54,543 nt of DNA from Gemmatimonadota bacterium (GTDB taxonomy: Bacteria; Latescibacterota; UBA2968; UBA8231), in NCBI GenBank assembly GCA_018673255.1, contig JABHDC010000225.1:1-54543 (forward strand), written 5' to 3'. The position numbers and the translations under genes were made by a program. The notes beneath the pieces are model-generated. The model searched no databases. It saw nothing but the letters and a program-made list of their open reading frames with translations, and was not told the origin of the DNA. Shown piece after piece: positions 35,703 through 43,775 of the stretch (its first letter is position 1; each line of letters opens with the position of its first letter).

Positions 35703-35884
35703 CAGGCAATTTCCGCGAGTACAGCGAGAAGGCCGATCTACCCGAGCCACCAAAGAAGCGGGCGCGGCAGGATCATGCAACGGGAGAGCCGCGCTCAGCG
35801 GCCAACCGCCAGGTCGCCAGACCGCAGCTCCACCCGTGCATCGGGCATCCGGAGGAGTGAGTCCTGGACTATGCCCGTCGCCAA

Positions 35885-35908
35885 TTGGACCGAACCGGTC
35901 GAGTCCAA
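35885..35908. promoter_or_regulatory. Operator site 5 of the ACCGGT palindrome, upstream of the ABC transporter operon
   Basis: The site reads TTGGACC-GA-ACCGGT-CG-AGTCCAA on the plus strand, one mismatch from consensus. On the minus strand it starts seven bases after the -10 of the promoter at 35916-35943, so it covers the expected transcription start of the importer operon. Confidence 0.82.
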
Positions 35909-35915
35909 TCGTATC

Positions 35916-35943
35916 ACAATACGACAGACGGGAGTGAGATCAA
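35916..35943 (-). promoter_or_regulatory. Sigma70-like promoter for the minus-strand ABC transporter operon
   Basis: Reading on the minus strand, TTGATC (35943-35938) and TATTGT (35921-35916) are separated by 16 bp; TTTGAT with a 17-bp spacer is the alternative. Operator site 5 follows directly. Confidence 0.6.
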
Positions 35944-36001
35944 ACCTTTTTCTGTGATGATCTGGTGACGCATCACCTTCCGAACCGATCGGTACTCACG
36001 G

Positions 36002-36742
36002 TCACGAGACCGGGTCTCCTCTCATGTTCTTGACCTGATTCGCAACCCAGTTGGCGGCGGCGTCGATCATGATCCGTCCTTTGGCCGGTGTCGCCAGATC
36101 CCGTGCAGCGTAGTGATACACAGGATCCTGTTCCCGATAGTGCTCCCACTGAATGTCGAAGGATTCTGCATCGTAGTTGACGTTGTCCCAATGGGCGTTG
36201 CCAGGGAATGCGGCCAGCGCGACAGAGGTCTCGAACTCGGCCGCATGCGCGGGGCAGTCGCCAGATGTGAGATGCTCGTTGACGAACTCTTCGGAGTAAG
36301 CTTCCCAATAGGAGTGAAACCGAACATCAATGCCGAGTTCCTCTCTGAAGCGGTCCATCTGGCCCAGCAGGGAACCATTCCCAGCGTGGCCATTACAGAT
36401 GAAGATGTGCTCGATTCCGTGACGTTTCAGGCTCTCGCAGACGTCGAACGCAATCTGGTAGAAGGTCTCAGGGCGCAGGCTCAGGGTCCCTTTCCATTCC
36501 ATCCAATGCTCGCTGATACCCACAGCAATCGGCGTCGCGACGACGACATCCGGAAACAGAGCCAAGGCTGCCTGTTCGGCGACGACGAGGGCGCTGGCTG
36601 TGTCGTGCTCCATCGCCAGGTGCTCGTTGTGCTGTTCAGTGCTGCCTGTGGGCAGGATGGCAGCACGCATCTGACCTGCCTCGAGTCGCTCGCGAACCTG
36701 CTTGCGGGTGAGTTTCCAGAGCCGTACTTCCCCGGTGATCAA
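36002..36742 (-). CDS. Creatininase-family metal-dependent amidohydrolase
   Basis: The 246-residue protein shows the family metal-binding motifs in order: TGSTEQHNEHLAMEHDT (Glu, His and Asp ligands), CNGHAGNGSLL and HAAEFETSVAL. Known members hydrolyse cyclic amides (creatinine) or formamides in cofactor and riboflavin pathways; a cyclic sugar derivative is possible here. No ATG is suitably placed. A TTG at 36742 has AAGGAAG six bases upstream and is chosen. The frame extending to 36832 would start inside operator site 6. It is divergent from the UroD-like operon and shares that operator. Confidence 0.82.
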   Translation of the reverse strand: MITGEVRLWKLTRKQVRERLEAGQMRAAILPTGSTEQHNEHLAMEHDTASALVVAEQAALALFPDVVVATPIAVGISEHWMEWKGTLSLRPETFYQIAFDVCESLKRHGIEHIFICNGHAGNGSLLGQMDRFREELGIDVRFHSYWEAYSEEFVNEHLTSGDCPAHAAEFETSVALAAFPGNAHWDNVNYDAESFDIQWEHYREQDPVYHYAARDLATPAKGRIMIDAAANWVANQVKNMRGDPVS

Positions 36743-36781
36743 TGGTTGCTTCCTTTCGGCTGAGCTGCTGATCGAAACTGG

Positions 36782-36810
36782 TTGCAGTGGAGAATTGCGG
36801 TGACTATATT
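36782..36810 (+). promoter_or_regulatory. Sigma70-like promoter for the UroD/GH operon
   Basis: TTGCAG (36782-36787), a 17-bp spacer and TATATT (36805-36810). The -10 overlaps operator site 6 by two bases. Confidence 0.65.
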
Positions 36811-36832
36811 GGAACGGACCGGTCTGGACCAA
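36809..36832. promoter_or_regulatory. Operator site 6 of the ACCGGT palindrome, shared between divergent genes
   Basis: The site reads TTGGAAC-GG-ACCGGT-CT-GGACCAA, one mismatch from consensus. It lies between the creatininase gene (minus) and the UroD-like operon (plus) and is flanked on both sides by promoter-like elements. One bound repressor could close both. Confidence 0.83.
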
Positions 36833-36860
36833 AGATCGGATTGAAGATCAACTCAGTCAA
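36832..36860 (-). promoter_or_regulatory. Possible promoter for the creatininase gene (minus strand)
   Basis: On the minus strand TTGACT (36860-36855), a 17-bp spacer and a weak -10 GATCTT (36837-36832) abut operator site 6. The -35 is good but the -10 matches only three of six positions. Confidence 0.4.
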
Positions 36861-36912
36861 GACAGACCAGATACTGACGCAGAGAATTCAGTTCTCCCAG
36901 TCGAGACCAGAG

Positions 36913-38025
36913 ATGAACCAGCTAGAGAGGTTTACAGCAGTCGTTCGCTTCGAGCGGCCTGACGTCTGGCCCCTGCTGAATGTCATCGGCTTGGGGTTCA
37001 TTCACGACGCAGGCCTGGACAGCCTGCACGCGCAGGGCCTGCCCGAGCAAGTGCGTGATCTCGACACGTGGTGCCTCTTCTTCGGCCAGCAGGCCTTTGA
37101 CCACCTGGGCGATATCGGGGTCGGTGCACCCGGCATCAGGAAATCGCGGCGCGTCGAGGGTGACTACGAGATCGAAGAGACCGAGACCGGTGCGATCACC
37201 CGAACGCATATAGACAACACAAGGAAGTACTCCATGCCCGACTTCCAGCGCTACGATGTGCGCGACTGGGACTCATGGAGAGTCTTTCGCAATCTGACCG
37301 CGCCAACGGCTGGCGCCACAGAACATCTCGATGCGCTGGATGACTGCTATCGGGAGAGAACCAGACCCATTGCGGTCGATGGTGGCAGCACCTGGGGTCA
37401 CATCCGGAACTGGATGGGCCCTGAGGCCGCTCTCATGGCACTGTACGACCAGCCAGATCTGATCCACGCAATGATGCAGCACAAGAGGGAGCAGTTTGAT
37501 GCATACACTGCCCCCGTCATCGATCGGTTGCGCCCCGAGATCGTCATGGTCTGGGAGGATTTCTGCTACAACCACGGCATGATGATCGGCCCGGACAGCT
37601 TCCGGGAATTCTGCGAGCCCTACTACCGCCGGGTCGTCGAGGTGAGCAGGAACGCGGGAGTGCCCCTCGTCATCGTCGACTCCGATGGTGATGTAGGTGA
37701 GTTCCTCGGCCTGTGTGAGGAAGTGGGTGTCAACGGAACATGGCCGCTGGAGGTTGTCTGCGGGAATGACATGTCCGGATACCGATCGCGACATCCCGAC
37801 ATGGTTCTGGCGGGAGGAATCGAGAAAGAGGTCGTCAACCGCGGCAATGGTGAGATGATCGAGGCCGAATTGCAGAAGGTGCAAGACCTACTCGAGCAGG
37901 GAGGTTTCTTCCCGATGTTCGATCATGCCCTCCAACCGGACGTCGACTACAAAGGCCTCTGTCGATGCATGACGATGCTTCATGAGATCTCGGGAAGTGA
38001 TCTGGGCTATTTTCCCCGTGTGTAG
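36913..38025 (+). CDS. Uroporphyrinogen-decarboxylase-like (UroD/MtaA/CmuA superfamily) protein
   Basis: The 370-residue protein has the UroD-like barrel with NQLERFTAVVRFERPDVWP at the start, YDQPDLIHAMMQHKREQF, VMVWEDFCYNHGMMIGP and MVLAGGIEKEVV. It lacks the signature of true heme-pathway UroD and belongs to the broad group that includes methyl-transfer proteins. Such genes recur in sugar loci of environmental bacteria without known function. ATG 36913 gives the normal family start. The frame beginning at 36787 starts upstream of the operator and is rejected. It leads the operon from operator site 6. Confidence 0.78.
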   Translation: MNQLERFTAVVRFERPDVWPLLNVIGLGFIHDAGLDSLHAQGLPEQVRDLDTWCLFFGQQAFDHLGDIGVGAPGIRKSRRVEGDYEIEETETGAITRTHIDNTRKYSMPDFQRYDVRDWDSWRVFRNLTAPTAGATEHLDALDDCYRERTRPIAVDGGSTWGHIRNWMGPEAALMALYDQPDLIHAMMQHKREQFDAYTAPVIDRLRPEIVMVWEDFCYNHGMMIGPDSFREFCEPYYRRVVEVSRNAGVPLVIVDSDGDVGEFLGLCEEVGVNGTWPLEVVCGNDMSGYRSRHPDMVLAGGIEKEVVNRGNGEMIEAELQKVQDLLEQGGFFPMFDHALQPDVDYKGLCRCMTMLHEISGSDLGYFPRV

Positions 38026-38079
38026 AGCCGTATCTGCGGCTCATGTCACAGAGACGGCCAGCTCCAAGCGAGGCAGAAG

Positions 38080-38862
38080 ATGATCGAGGAACTCACAGCC
38101 GGCGTGTGGAAGGTTGGTGGTGGCAGCTGGCTGGGTGTCGCACAGGCATGTTCCAGTGAGGACGACTGCAACGTCTATCTGATCGCGGCCGGCGATGCTC
38201 TTCTGCTGATCGACACGGGCAGGCGTGCGGGCAAGGCCATGATCGAGGCCAACATCAGGGAAGCCGGATTCAGACCGGAGAGTCTGACGAATCTGCTCCT
38301 CAGCCACTCCCACTTCGACCACAGCGATGCCGCGTCTGCCTGGCAGTCGAACTACGACGTGGCGGTTCATCTCAACCGGACGGGCACAGAATATCTGGAA
38401 CGAGGTGATCACCGCCTCGTGGGTTACCAGATCCTCACGGAACCTGGATACGAGTTCCAGCAATTCCGCGTCGACCATCGGATCGATGATGCAGAGGTCT
38501 TCGATGTCGGCGATCTCACGATCGAAGCGCGTGCTATGGCCGGTCACACACCGGATTCCATGGTTTTTGAGACGACTGTTCGAGGCCACCGATTATGGAT
38601 CTGTGGTGACACGACATTCGCCAAAGACTGCACTGGGGAGTGGGGGTGCATCGGCTGGCAGAACATTCTCTGGGAGTCGGACCTCGAGGTGTACAGAGCA
38701 TCCCTCGAGCGCATGCTGGACATGTCGCCGCCAGATCTGCTCCTGCCAGGACATGGTAACACGGTGTCGGGTGAAGAGACCATCAGGAGGGCGGTGGAAG
38801 CATCACACGCGACAGTCGTCGAAATGATGGCCAACCCCCACCGTCGCCACTTCGGATTGTGA
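38080..38862 (+). CDS. Metallo-beta-lactamase-fold hydrolase
   Basis: The 260-residue protein has the dinuclear metal motif HSHFDH (residues 76-81), then AGHTPDS, GDTTFA and LPGHGNTVSGEE, in the order expected of the family. Likely a hydrolase of a lactone, ester or thioester intermediate; the exact substrate cannot be read from sequence. It sits 54 bases after the UroD-like gene and 19 bases before the GH116-like gene, within one operon. Confidence 0.84.
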   Translation: MIEELTAGVWKVGGGSWLGVAQACSSEDDCNVYLIAAGDALLLIDTGRRAGKAMIEANIREAGFRPESLTNLLLSHSHFDHSDAASAWQSNYDVAVHLNRTGTEYLERGDHRLVGYQILTEPGYEFQQFRVDHRIDDAEVFDVGDLTIEARAMAGHTPDSMVFETTVRGHRLWICGDTTFAKDCTGEWGCIGWQNILWESDLEVYRASLERMLDMSPPDLLLPGHGNTVSGEETIRRAVEASHATVVEMMANPHRRHFGL

Positions 38863-38881
38863 CACTCGTGGAAGACGAGAC

Positions 38882-41299
38882 ATGAAACCAGCCTTCGAAC
38901 CCCTGTTTCCGACCGACGTAGCCGAAAGAGCCGTGTCGGAATTCCCCGCCAGGGGATATGATGACCCGGTGCACGGTGTCCGGTTCACGAGCGACGCCAT
39001 CCCCTTCAAGGGCGTGCCCCTTGGGGGCATCGGAACCGGATGCCTGGATCTCGATGCGGATGGGACATTCGGCCAGTGCTCGATCTTCAACTCCTTCAAG
39101 CCCAGACGCGGACAGCTGAATCTGCCTTTCCTGGGAATGACTGTCGGTTGCTCGACGTGGTTGCTCTCAACGCTGCCCATCAAGGGGTATGCGCCGACGG
39201 AGCTTATCGACAAGGCGTCCGCCAACTTCGGGATCTTCAATCAACCAGACAGGATCCACTACTGGGGGCACTACCCGATCGCGGACATGGAGTTCGAGAT
39301 GGAGTGCCCAGTGAGTGTCGGGCTACGTACGTGGTCGCCATTTATCCCGGGCGACGCCCATGCGAGCAACACGCCTGCGGCCGTCTTTGAGGTGAACCTC
39401 AGGAATACGACAGGAGAAGAGCAGTCAGGGAAGCTCCTCTTCTCGTTCCCAGGTCCATCGCCAGAAGAAACCCTCGGCAACCTGTCGTATGAGAGACGGC
39501 AGGTACAGGGCGGGTTCAACGGCGTCGTCGTCACCAATGAGGCAGGTCCGGCCTATGCACTGGGTGTGATCTGGAAGGACAACAACAGCAATGACATGAA
39601 GGGGATCGGCGCGGCGTCAACGCTTCAAGTTGGTGGTGAGCTCGGTATGGATGGCGGCGCCTGGTCGAGGGTAGGGGCCAGGGAAGCGAACCCGTTCTCC
39701 GCGCTCACGGTTGATCTCCCCGAGAACGTCAACCAACCCGGTGTGTCGGTCAGAGTGGACTACGATCTGGCGGCGGGGCAAGAGAAGACGGTTCGATTCG
39801 TGCTCGCCTGGCACGCCCCGGAGTGGAAGGCAGGCGGAAGACCAGAAGCAGGCGGCAACAGCTTCTACCACAAATACGCCGAACGCTTCGCCGGGCCACG
39901 GGAGGTCGCCGAGTATGTGGCTCAGAACCACGAGCCTTTGCTGAAGAGAATCGTGTCCTGGCAGCAGGTCATCTACTCCGAGACTCGCCTGCCAGGCTTC
40001 ATGCGCGAATACCTGATTAACATCCTGTATCTCCTGCCAGAGATCACGATGTGGGCACAAGCGAGACCGCCCCTGGGTGATTGGTGCAACAAAGAAGATG
40101 GACTGTATTTCTTCAACAACGCCCTCAACAGCTACCCCATCACGGCATCTATGTCCGACAGCTATACGTCGGAATTCCCTCAAGCCCTGTTCTTCCCCGA
40201 TCTGGTGCGATCGGTTATCCGGGGATACAAGGCCTATCAATTCCCCTCCGGTGCTGCCCCCTGGGCATTTGGTGGCCTGACCAACAGGACGCCCATCTGC
40301 GAAATCACCATGCCCACCCCTGGCTATCAGACTGTGACCAATGGGACCTGGTTGGCAGCTGCGGTAGACCGACTGTGGAACTCGACAGGAGACGATTCCG
40401 TGATCGATGAGTTCTACCCCATGGTGAAGAAGAACGTGGAATTCACCATGAGTCTGAACCGGGGCCAGGACGGTGTCGTCAGCATGCCCGATCGGATCGT
40501 GAGTGCCGAGTTCCCGATGGGTGAGAAGGAAACCGAATGGTTCGAGATGAACCAATGGTGTGGGATCTCCACGCATCTGGGTGGTTTGCATCTGGCCCAG
40601 CTCAGCATGGCCAAAAGGATGGCGGAAGAGACAGGCGATACTCAGTTCGCGGGCAGATGTGCGGACTGGATCGCAGCCGGGCAACACTCGCTCGAACAGA
40701 AAATGTGGGAGGGAGATCACTACACGACGTACTACGACGAGCAGAATGACGTAAAGTCTGATTTCCTGTTCTCGAACACCTTCGACGGAGAGTCGCTGAC
40801 CATCCTCGAGAGCCTGCCGTGCGTCTTCGACGCGGAGCGTCGGGGGAAGATGCTCGAGACGATCCGGAGACTGGCTTTGAGAGAGGGCTTCTTTCCGCCA
40901 GTACAGTATTTCACGCCCGACGGACGTCCGGTGAAAAGCGGGGCAGAAAACGACTCAGAGATCAGCTGGGCCTACGATGAATACGACTTCCGACTTTATG
41001 TCACAACACTCCTGCTGATCCAGTTCATCCAGATCGGCGATACAGACTTCGCTCTGAATATCCTGCGAGATTACCACGACCGGATCATCTGCGCCGGCGG
41101 TCTCTCGTGGAGTAATCCGGAGCACACCGAAGGGAAACGGATGACACCCTACGGATTCGAAGACGCGCATAATCTCGTCATCTGGTCATTGCCGACGCTC
41201 ATTCTTGATGGCGACGTGAGGAGCACGTGTTCTGCTGGTGGCTTCGCCCATCGGATCATCGACGCTGGCAAGGACCACTCGGTCAGAGCCCAGCAGTAG
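38882..41299 (+). CDS. GH116-like (DUF608, beta-glucosidase/glucosylceramidase-type) protein, catalytic residues unclear
   Basis: The 805-residue protein has the two-domain layout of GH116. An N-terminal beta-sandwich opens with PFKGVPLGGIGTGCLDLD. A C-terminal helical barrel runs from about residue 350, with TPGYQTVTNGTWLAAAVDRLW, ISTHLGGLHLAQLSMAKRM and SDFLFSNTFDGESLTI. GH116 enzymes cleave beta-glucosides or beta-xylosides. I could not align the usual Glu nucleophile, and the usual acid/base Asp position seems to hold another residue (near WFEMNQWCG). It may therefore use other residues or be a distinct subfamily. No signal peptide is visible, which suggests action on imported oligosaccharides. 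Confidence 0.72.
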   Translation: MKPAFEPLFPTDVAERAVSEFPARGYDDPVHGVRFTSDAIPFKGVPLGGIGTGCLDLDADGTFGQCSIFNSFKPRRGQLNLPFLGMTVGCSTWLLSTLPIKGYAPTELIDKASANFGIFNQPDRIHYWGHYPIADMEFEMECPVSVGLRTWSPFIPGDAHASNTPAAVFEVNLRNTTGEEQSGKLLFSFPGPSPEETLGNLSYERRQVQGGFNGVVVTNEAGPAYALGVIWKDNNSNDMKGIGAASTLQVGGELGMDGGAWSRVGAREANPFSALTVDLPENVNQPGVSVRVDYDLAAGQEKTVRFVLAWHAPEWKAGGRPEAGGNSFYHKYAERFAGPREVAEYVAQNHEPLLKRIVSWQQVIYSETRLPGFMREYLINILYLLPEITMWAQARPPLGDWCNKEDGLYFFNNALNSYPITASMSDSYTSEFPQALFFPDLVRSVIRGYKAYQFPSGAAPWAFGGLTNRTPICEITMPTPGYQTVTNGTWLAAAVDRLWNSTGDDSVIDEFYPMVKKNVEFTMSLNRGQDGVVSMPDRIVSAEFPMGEKETEWFEMNQWCGISTHLGGLHLAQLSMAKRMAEETGDTQFAGRCADWIAAGQHSLEQKMWEGDHYTTYYDEQNDVKSDFLFSNTFDGESLTILESLPCVFDAERRGKMLETIRRLALREGFFPPVQYFTPDGRPVKSGAENDSEISWAYDEYDFRLYVTTLLLIQFIQIGDTDFALNILRDYHDRIICAGGLSWSNPEHTEGKRMTPYGFEDAHNLVIWSLPTLILDGDVRSTCSAGGFAHRIIDAGKDHSVRAQQ

Positions 41300-41311
41300 G
41301 GAGCAAGACGC

Positions 41312-43750
41312 ATGGACTACGGTTCGCACAACCCGATCAACTGTCACTACGTGAACAGCGTGGCACAGAGAGTACAGGCCAACTCCCTGGTCAGGGATCG
41401 TCCTGCTCGTGAATGGATCGACGGCCACCCTCTCGGCAACGGCGACCTGGGTGTGATGGCCCTGGGGGATCCAGTCTGTTTCCGCTACTACCTCAGCAAG
41501 TCAAATGTGTGGGACGATCGGACCGTGGCCGGGGGTGGCTCCGTCCTGCCAGAGCAGAGCTGGGATGAGCTCAAGCAAGTTGTGAAATCCGGTGACGGTG
41601 ACAGGCTAAACGAGATCAACACCGCCGCCGTGAGCGACTACTCCAAGACCAACTATCCGTCACCCCAATCGTGCGGTGTACTGTCATTGGCCTTTGCCGA
41701 CGGGGAATACAGAGAGTTCTCGCAGACCCTGAGCCTCTACAAGGGTCAGGATGACTGCCGCTGGTTCACCGATCGCGGATCCTACGAGTTGACCTGCTTC
41801 GTTCACCAGGACCGAAGTGTCAGTGAATACGATATCAGTTTCCTGGATCTGGCCGGCAACAGCGTCGAGGTGTCGTTGGGCAGAGCGCCAAGCGATGAAT
41901 ACGAGTCTGAAGAGGCATTCTGCGAAGATGGCATACTGGGTTTCGTCTTCACCTTTCCGGATGGACTCAGTTACGCGAACGCCCTCGCCCTCGATGCGGA
42001 TCAGCCGATCCAGATGGCAGGCGGCAAGGCTGCCACTGCCCAGGCCGAGTCGTGTCGCCTGCGGATCCTGCAGGCGATCGTCACCAGCGAGGAGGCCCAC
42101 GACCCCAAGAGCGCGGTGATCGAGTCGCTCCGGAGTTGCCTTGCAAGTGATCGAGATTCCGCGAAGGCTGAGTGTGAGCGCTACTGGGGTGACTTCTGGG
42201 ACCGCTCGTACATCGATCTACAGTCAGATGAGATCGAGAAGATCTGGTATATGGGGATCTACTTGATCGGCAGCAGCTCGCGTCCGGGGGCGCCGGCCAT
42301 GCCTGGTCTCCAAGGTGTATGGATCGAGGACTACAGTCCCCCTTGGAAGGGCGACTATCACACCGATCTCAACATCCAGATGAATTACTGGCCCGTCTAC
42401 ACTGCCAACCACTTGGATCTCGCCGAGCCATTCTATCGCGTCTACAAGGGCCTGATTCCCCGTTTCAAGCAGGACACGCAAGATTACTACGGCGCCGAGG
42501 GCATGAAGGTGCCGATCGCTCACGATCGGAAGGGGAACGACCTCGGCGGGTACATCGGCGGCAATTTCTGGCAAGGTGCCAGTGCCTGGATCGCATCACA
42601 CTTCTGGAGGAATTACCTCTTCTCAGGAGATGTCGAGTTCCTCAAAGACATCGCCTTCCCCTTTTTCCTCGACAGTGTCCGCTACTACAACGATGTGCTG
42701 CAAAAGGACGAGTCGGGTCGCTACGTGGTGGCCATGTCATGGACGCCAGAGGAGATGGAGGGGGATCAAATCCAGTCCATCGACGACAATCCGACGATCG
42801 ATCTCTCTCTCATCGGTGGCCTGTATTCTGCCTATCTCCAGACGGTGGACATCCTGGGAGCCACCATCGAAGAGCCGAAGGAGACGGCCCTGGCACGGGA
42901 GATCAGCGCGGGCCTGGCAGACTATCCAAAGCAGGACAGCGGCATCGACGACCAGACGGTGCGACCTTATCTGAGAGACTCGCAGAACAGAGACTACGAC
43001 TACAGCCACCGTCACTGCAGCGTACTGACGCCCATCTATCCGTCCGGGGAGATGAACGGGTTCAGCAGCTCGGTTGAACTCCACACACTGGGTGTGAACA
43101 CGTTCCACAAGCATATCAAGCGCGGCAATGCAAGCCGCAGGATGTACTACTGCCTCACCTACACATGGTTGGCCGGGGTGGCGGCGACGCTGGGTCTGAA
43201 GGACACAGCGAATCAGTTCTTGTCCGATTACCTGGACTCCTTCGTCAACGACAACTATCTGAATACGTCCTTCGATCACAAGCAGAAAGGTCGTGGTGTC
43301 CACGTGGGCGATGTGCAGGAGTTTTCCGTTGGCTCGGAGTACGAATTCGCTGAGCGAATCTTCCAGCTCGAGTCCAACTGCTGCGCGGCTGAAGCTGTCA
43401 ATCTGATGCTGCTACAGAGCTTTGGTGGCGGCATCTGCGTCTTCCCGGCCTATCCCTGGAAGAATGGCGCCTTCGAAGGGCTTCGAGCCGAGGGTGGGTT
43501 CCTGGTCTCTTCGCGGATGTGCGAGGGGCGAGTCGAGTCTCTGTTCATCAAGAGCCTGAGCGGGAATCGGTGTCAGGTCTTTCTGGACAACTCGGTCGCT
43601 GGAGTCGCCGTGACCGAACTCGAGAATCAGCGGGAAGTCATGATCACGGATCCGGAAGAGAACTCCTTGGGCAACAAGATCTCCTTCCAATTCGACACCT
43701 GTGCTGGCCAGCAGTACTCAGTAGCGCCGGTCTACACTCACAGTCGATAG
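41312..43750 (+). CDS. GH95-family glycoside hydrolase (alpha-L-fucosidase / alpha-L-galactosidase type)
   Basis: The 812-residue protein matches GH95. The N-terminal domain has WIDGHPLGNGDLGVM. The helical barrel has MPGLQGVWIEDYSPPWKG followed by TDLNIQMNYWP (351-361), MSWTPEE with the likely acid Glu480, a SHRH segment (565-568) and FQLESNCCAAEAVNLMLLQS near the end. In Bifidobacterium AfcA two Asn in an Asn-x-Asn motif activate water; here the first is Asp352 and the second Asn354. No signal peptide is seen, so it probably acts in the cytoplasm on imported oligosaccharides. It starts 12 bases after the GH116-like gene. Confidence 0.85.
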   Translation: MDYGSHNPINCHYVNSVAQRVQANSLVRDRPAREWIDGHPLGNGDLGVMALGDPVCFRYYLSKSNVWDDRTVAGGGSVLPEQSWDELKQVVKSGDGDRLNEINTAAVSDYSKTNYPSPQSCGVLSLAFADGEYREFSQTLSLYKGQDDCRWFTDRGSYELTCFVHQDRSVSEYDISFLDLAGNSVEVSLGRAPSDEYESEEAFCEDGILGFVFTFPDGLSYANALALDADQPIQMAGGKAATAQAESCRLRILQAIVTSEEAHDPKSAVIESLRSCLASDRDSAKAECERYWGDFWDRSYIDLQSDEIEKIWYMGIYLIGSSSRPGAPAMPGLQGVWIEDYSPPWKGDYHTDLNIQMNYWPVYTANHLDLAEPFYRVYKGLIPRFKQDTQDYYGAEGMKVPIAHDRKGNDLGGYIGGNFWQGASAWIASHFWRNYLFSGDVEFLKDIAFPFFLDSVRYYNDVLQKDESGRYVVAMSWTPEEMEGDQIQSIDDNPTIDLSLIGGLYSAYLQTVDILGATIEEPKETALAREISAGLADYPKQDSGIDDQTVRPYLRDSQNRDYDYSHRHCSVLTPIYPSGEMNGFSSSVELHTLGVNTFHKHIKRGNASRRMYYCLTYTWLAGVAATLGLKDTANQFLSDYLDSFVNDNYLNTSFDHKQKGRGVHVGDVQEFSVGSEYEFAERIFQLESNCCAAEAVNLMLLQSFGGGICVFPAYPWKNGAFEGLRAEGGFLVSSRMCEGRVESLFIKSLSGNRCQVFLDNSVAGVAVTELENQREVMITDPEENSLGNKISFQFDTCAGQQYSVAPVYTHSR

Positions 43751-43775
43751 CCAACCAGGCCATCGCCAACGCCAC

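Noticed and set aside
36787..36912. N-terminal extension of the UroD-like protein
   Set aside because: It would start upstream of the predicted transcription start and run through the operator.
39617..40720. Long minus-strand open frame (367 codons) opposite the GH116-like gene
   Set aside because: It lies wholly antisense to a gene with family motifs and has no recognisable motif or ribosome site; treated as a shadow frame.
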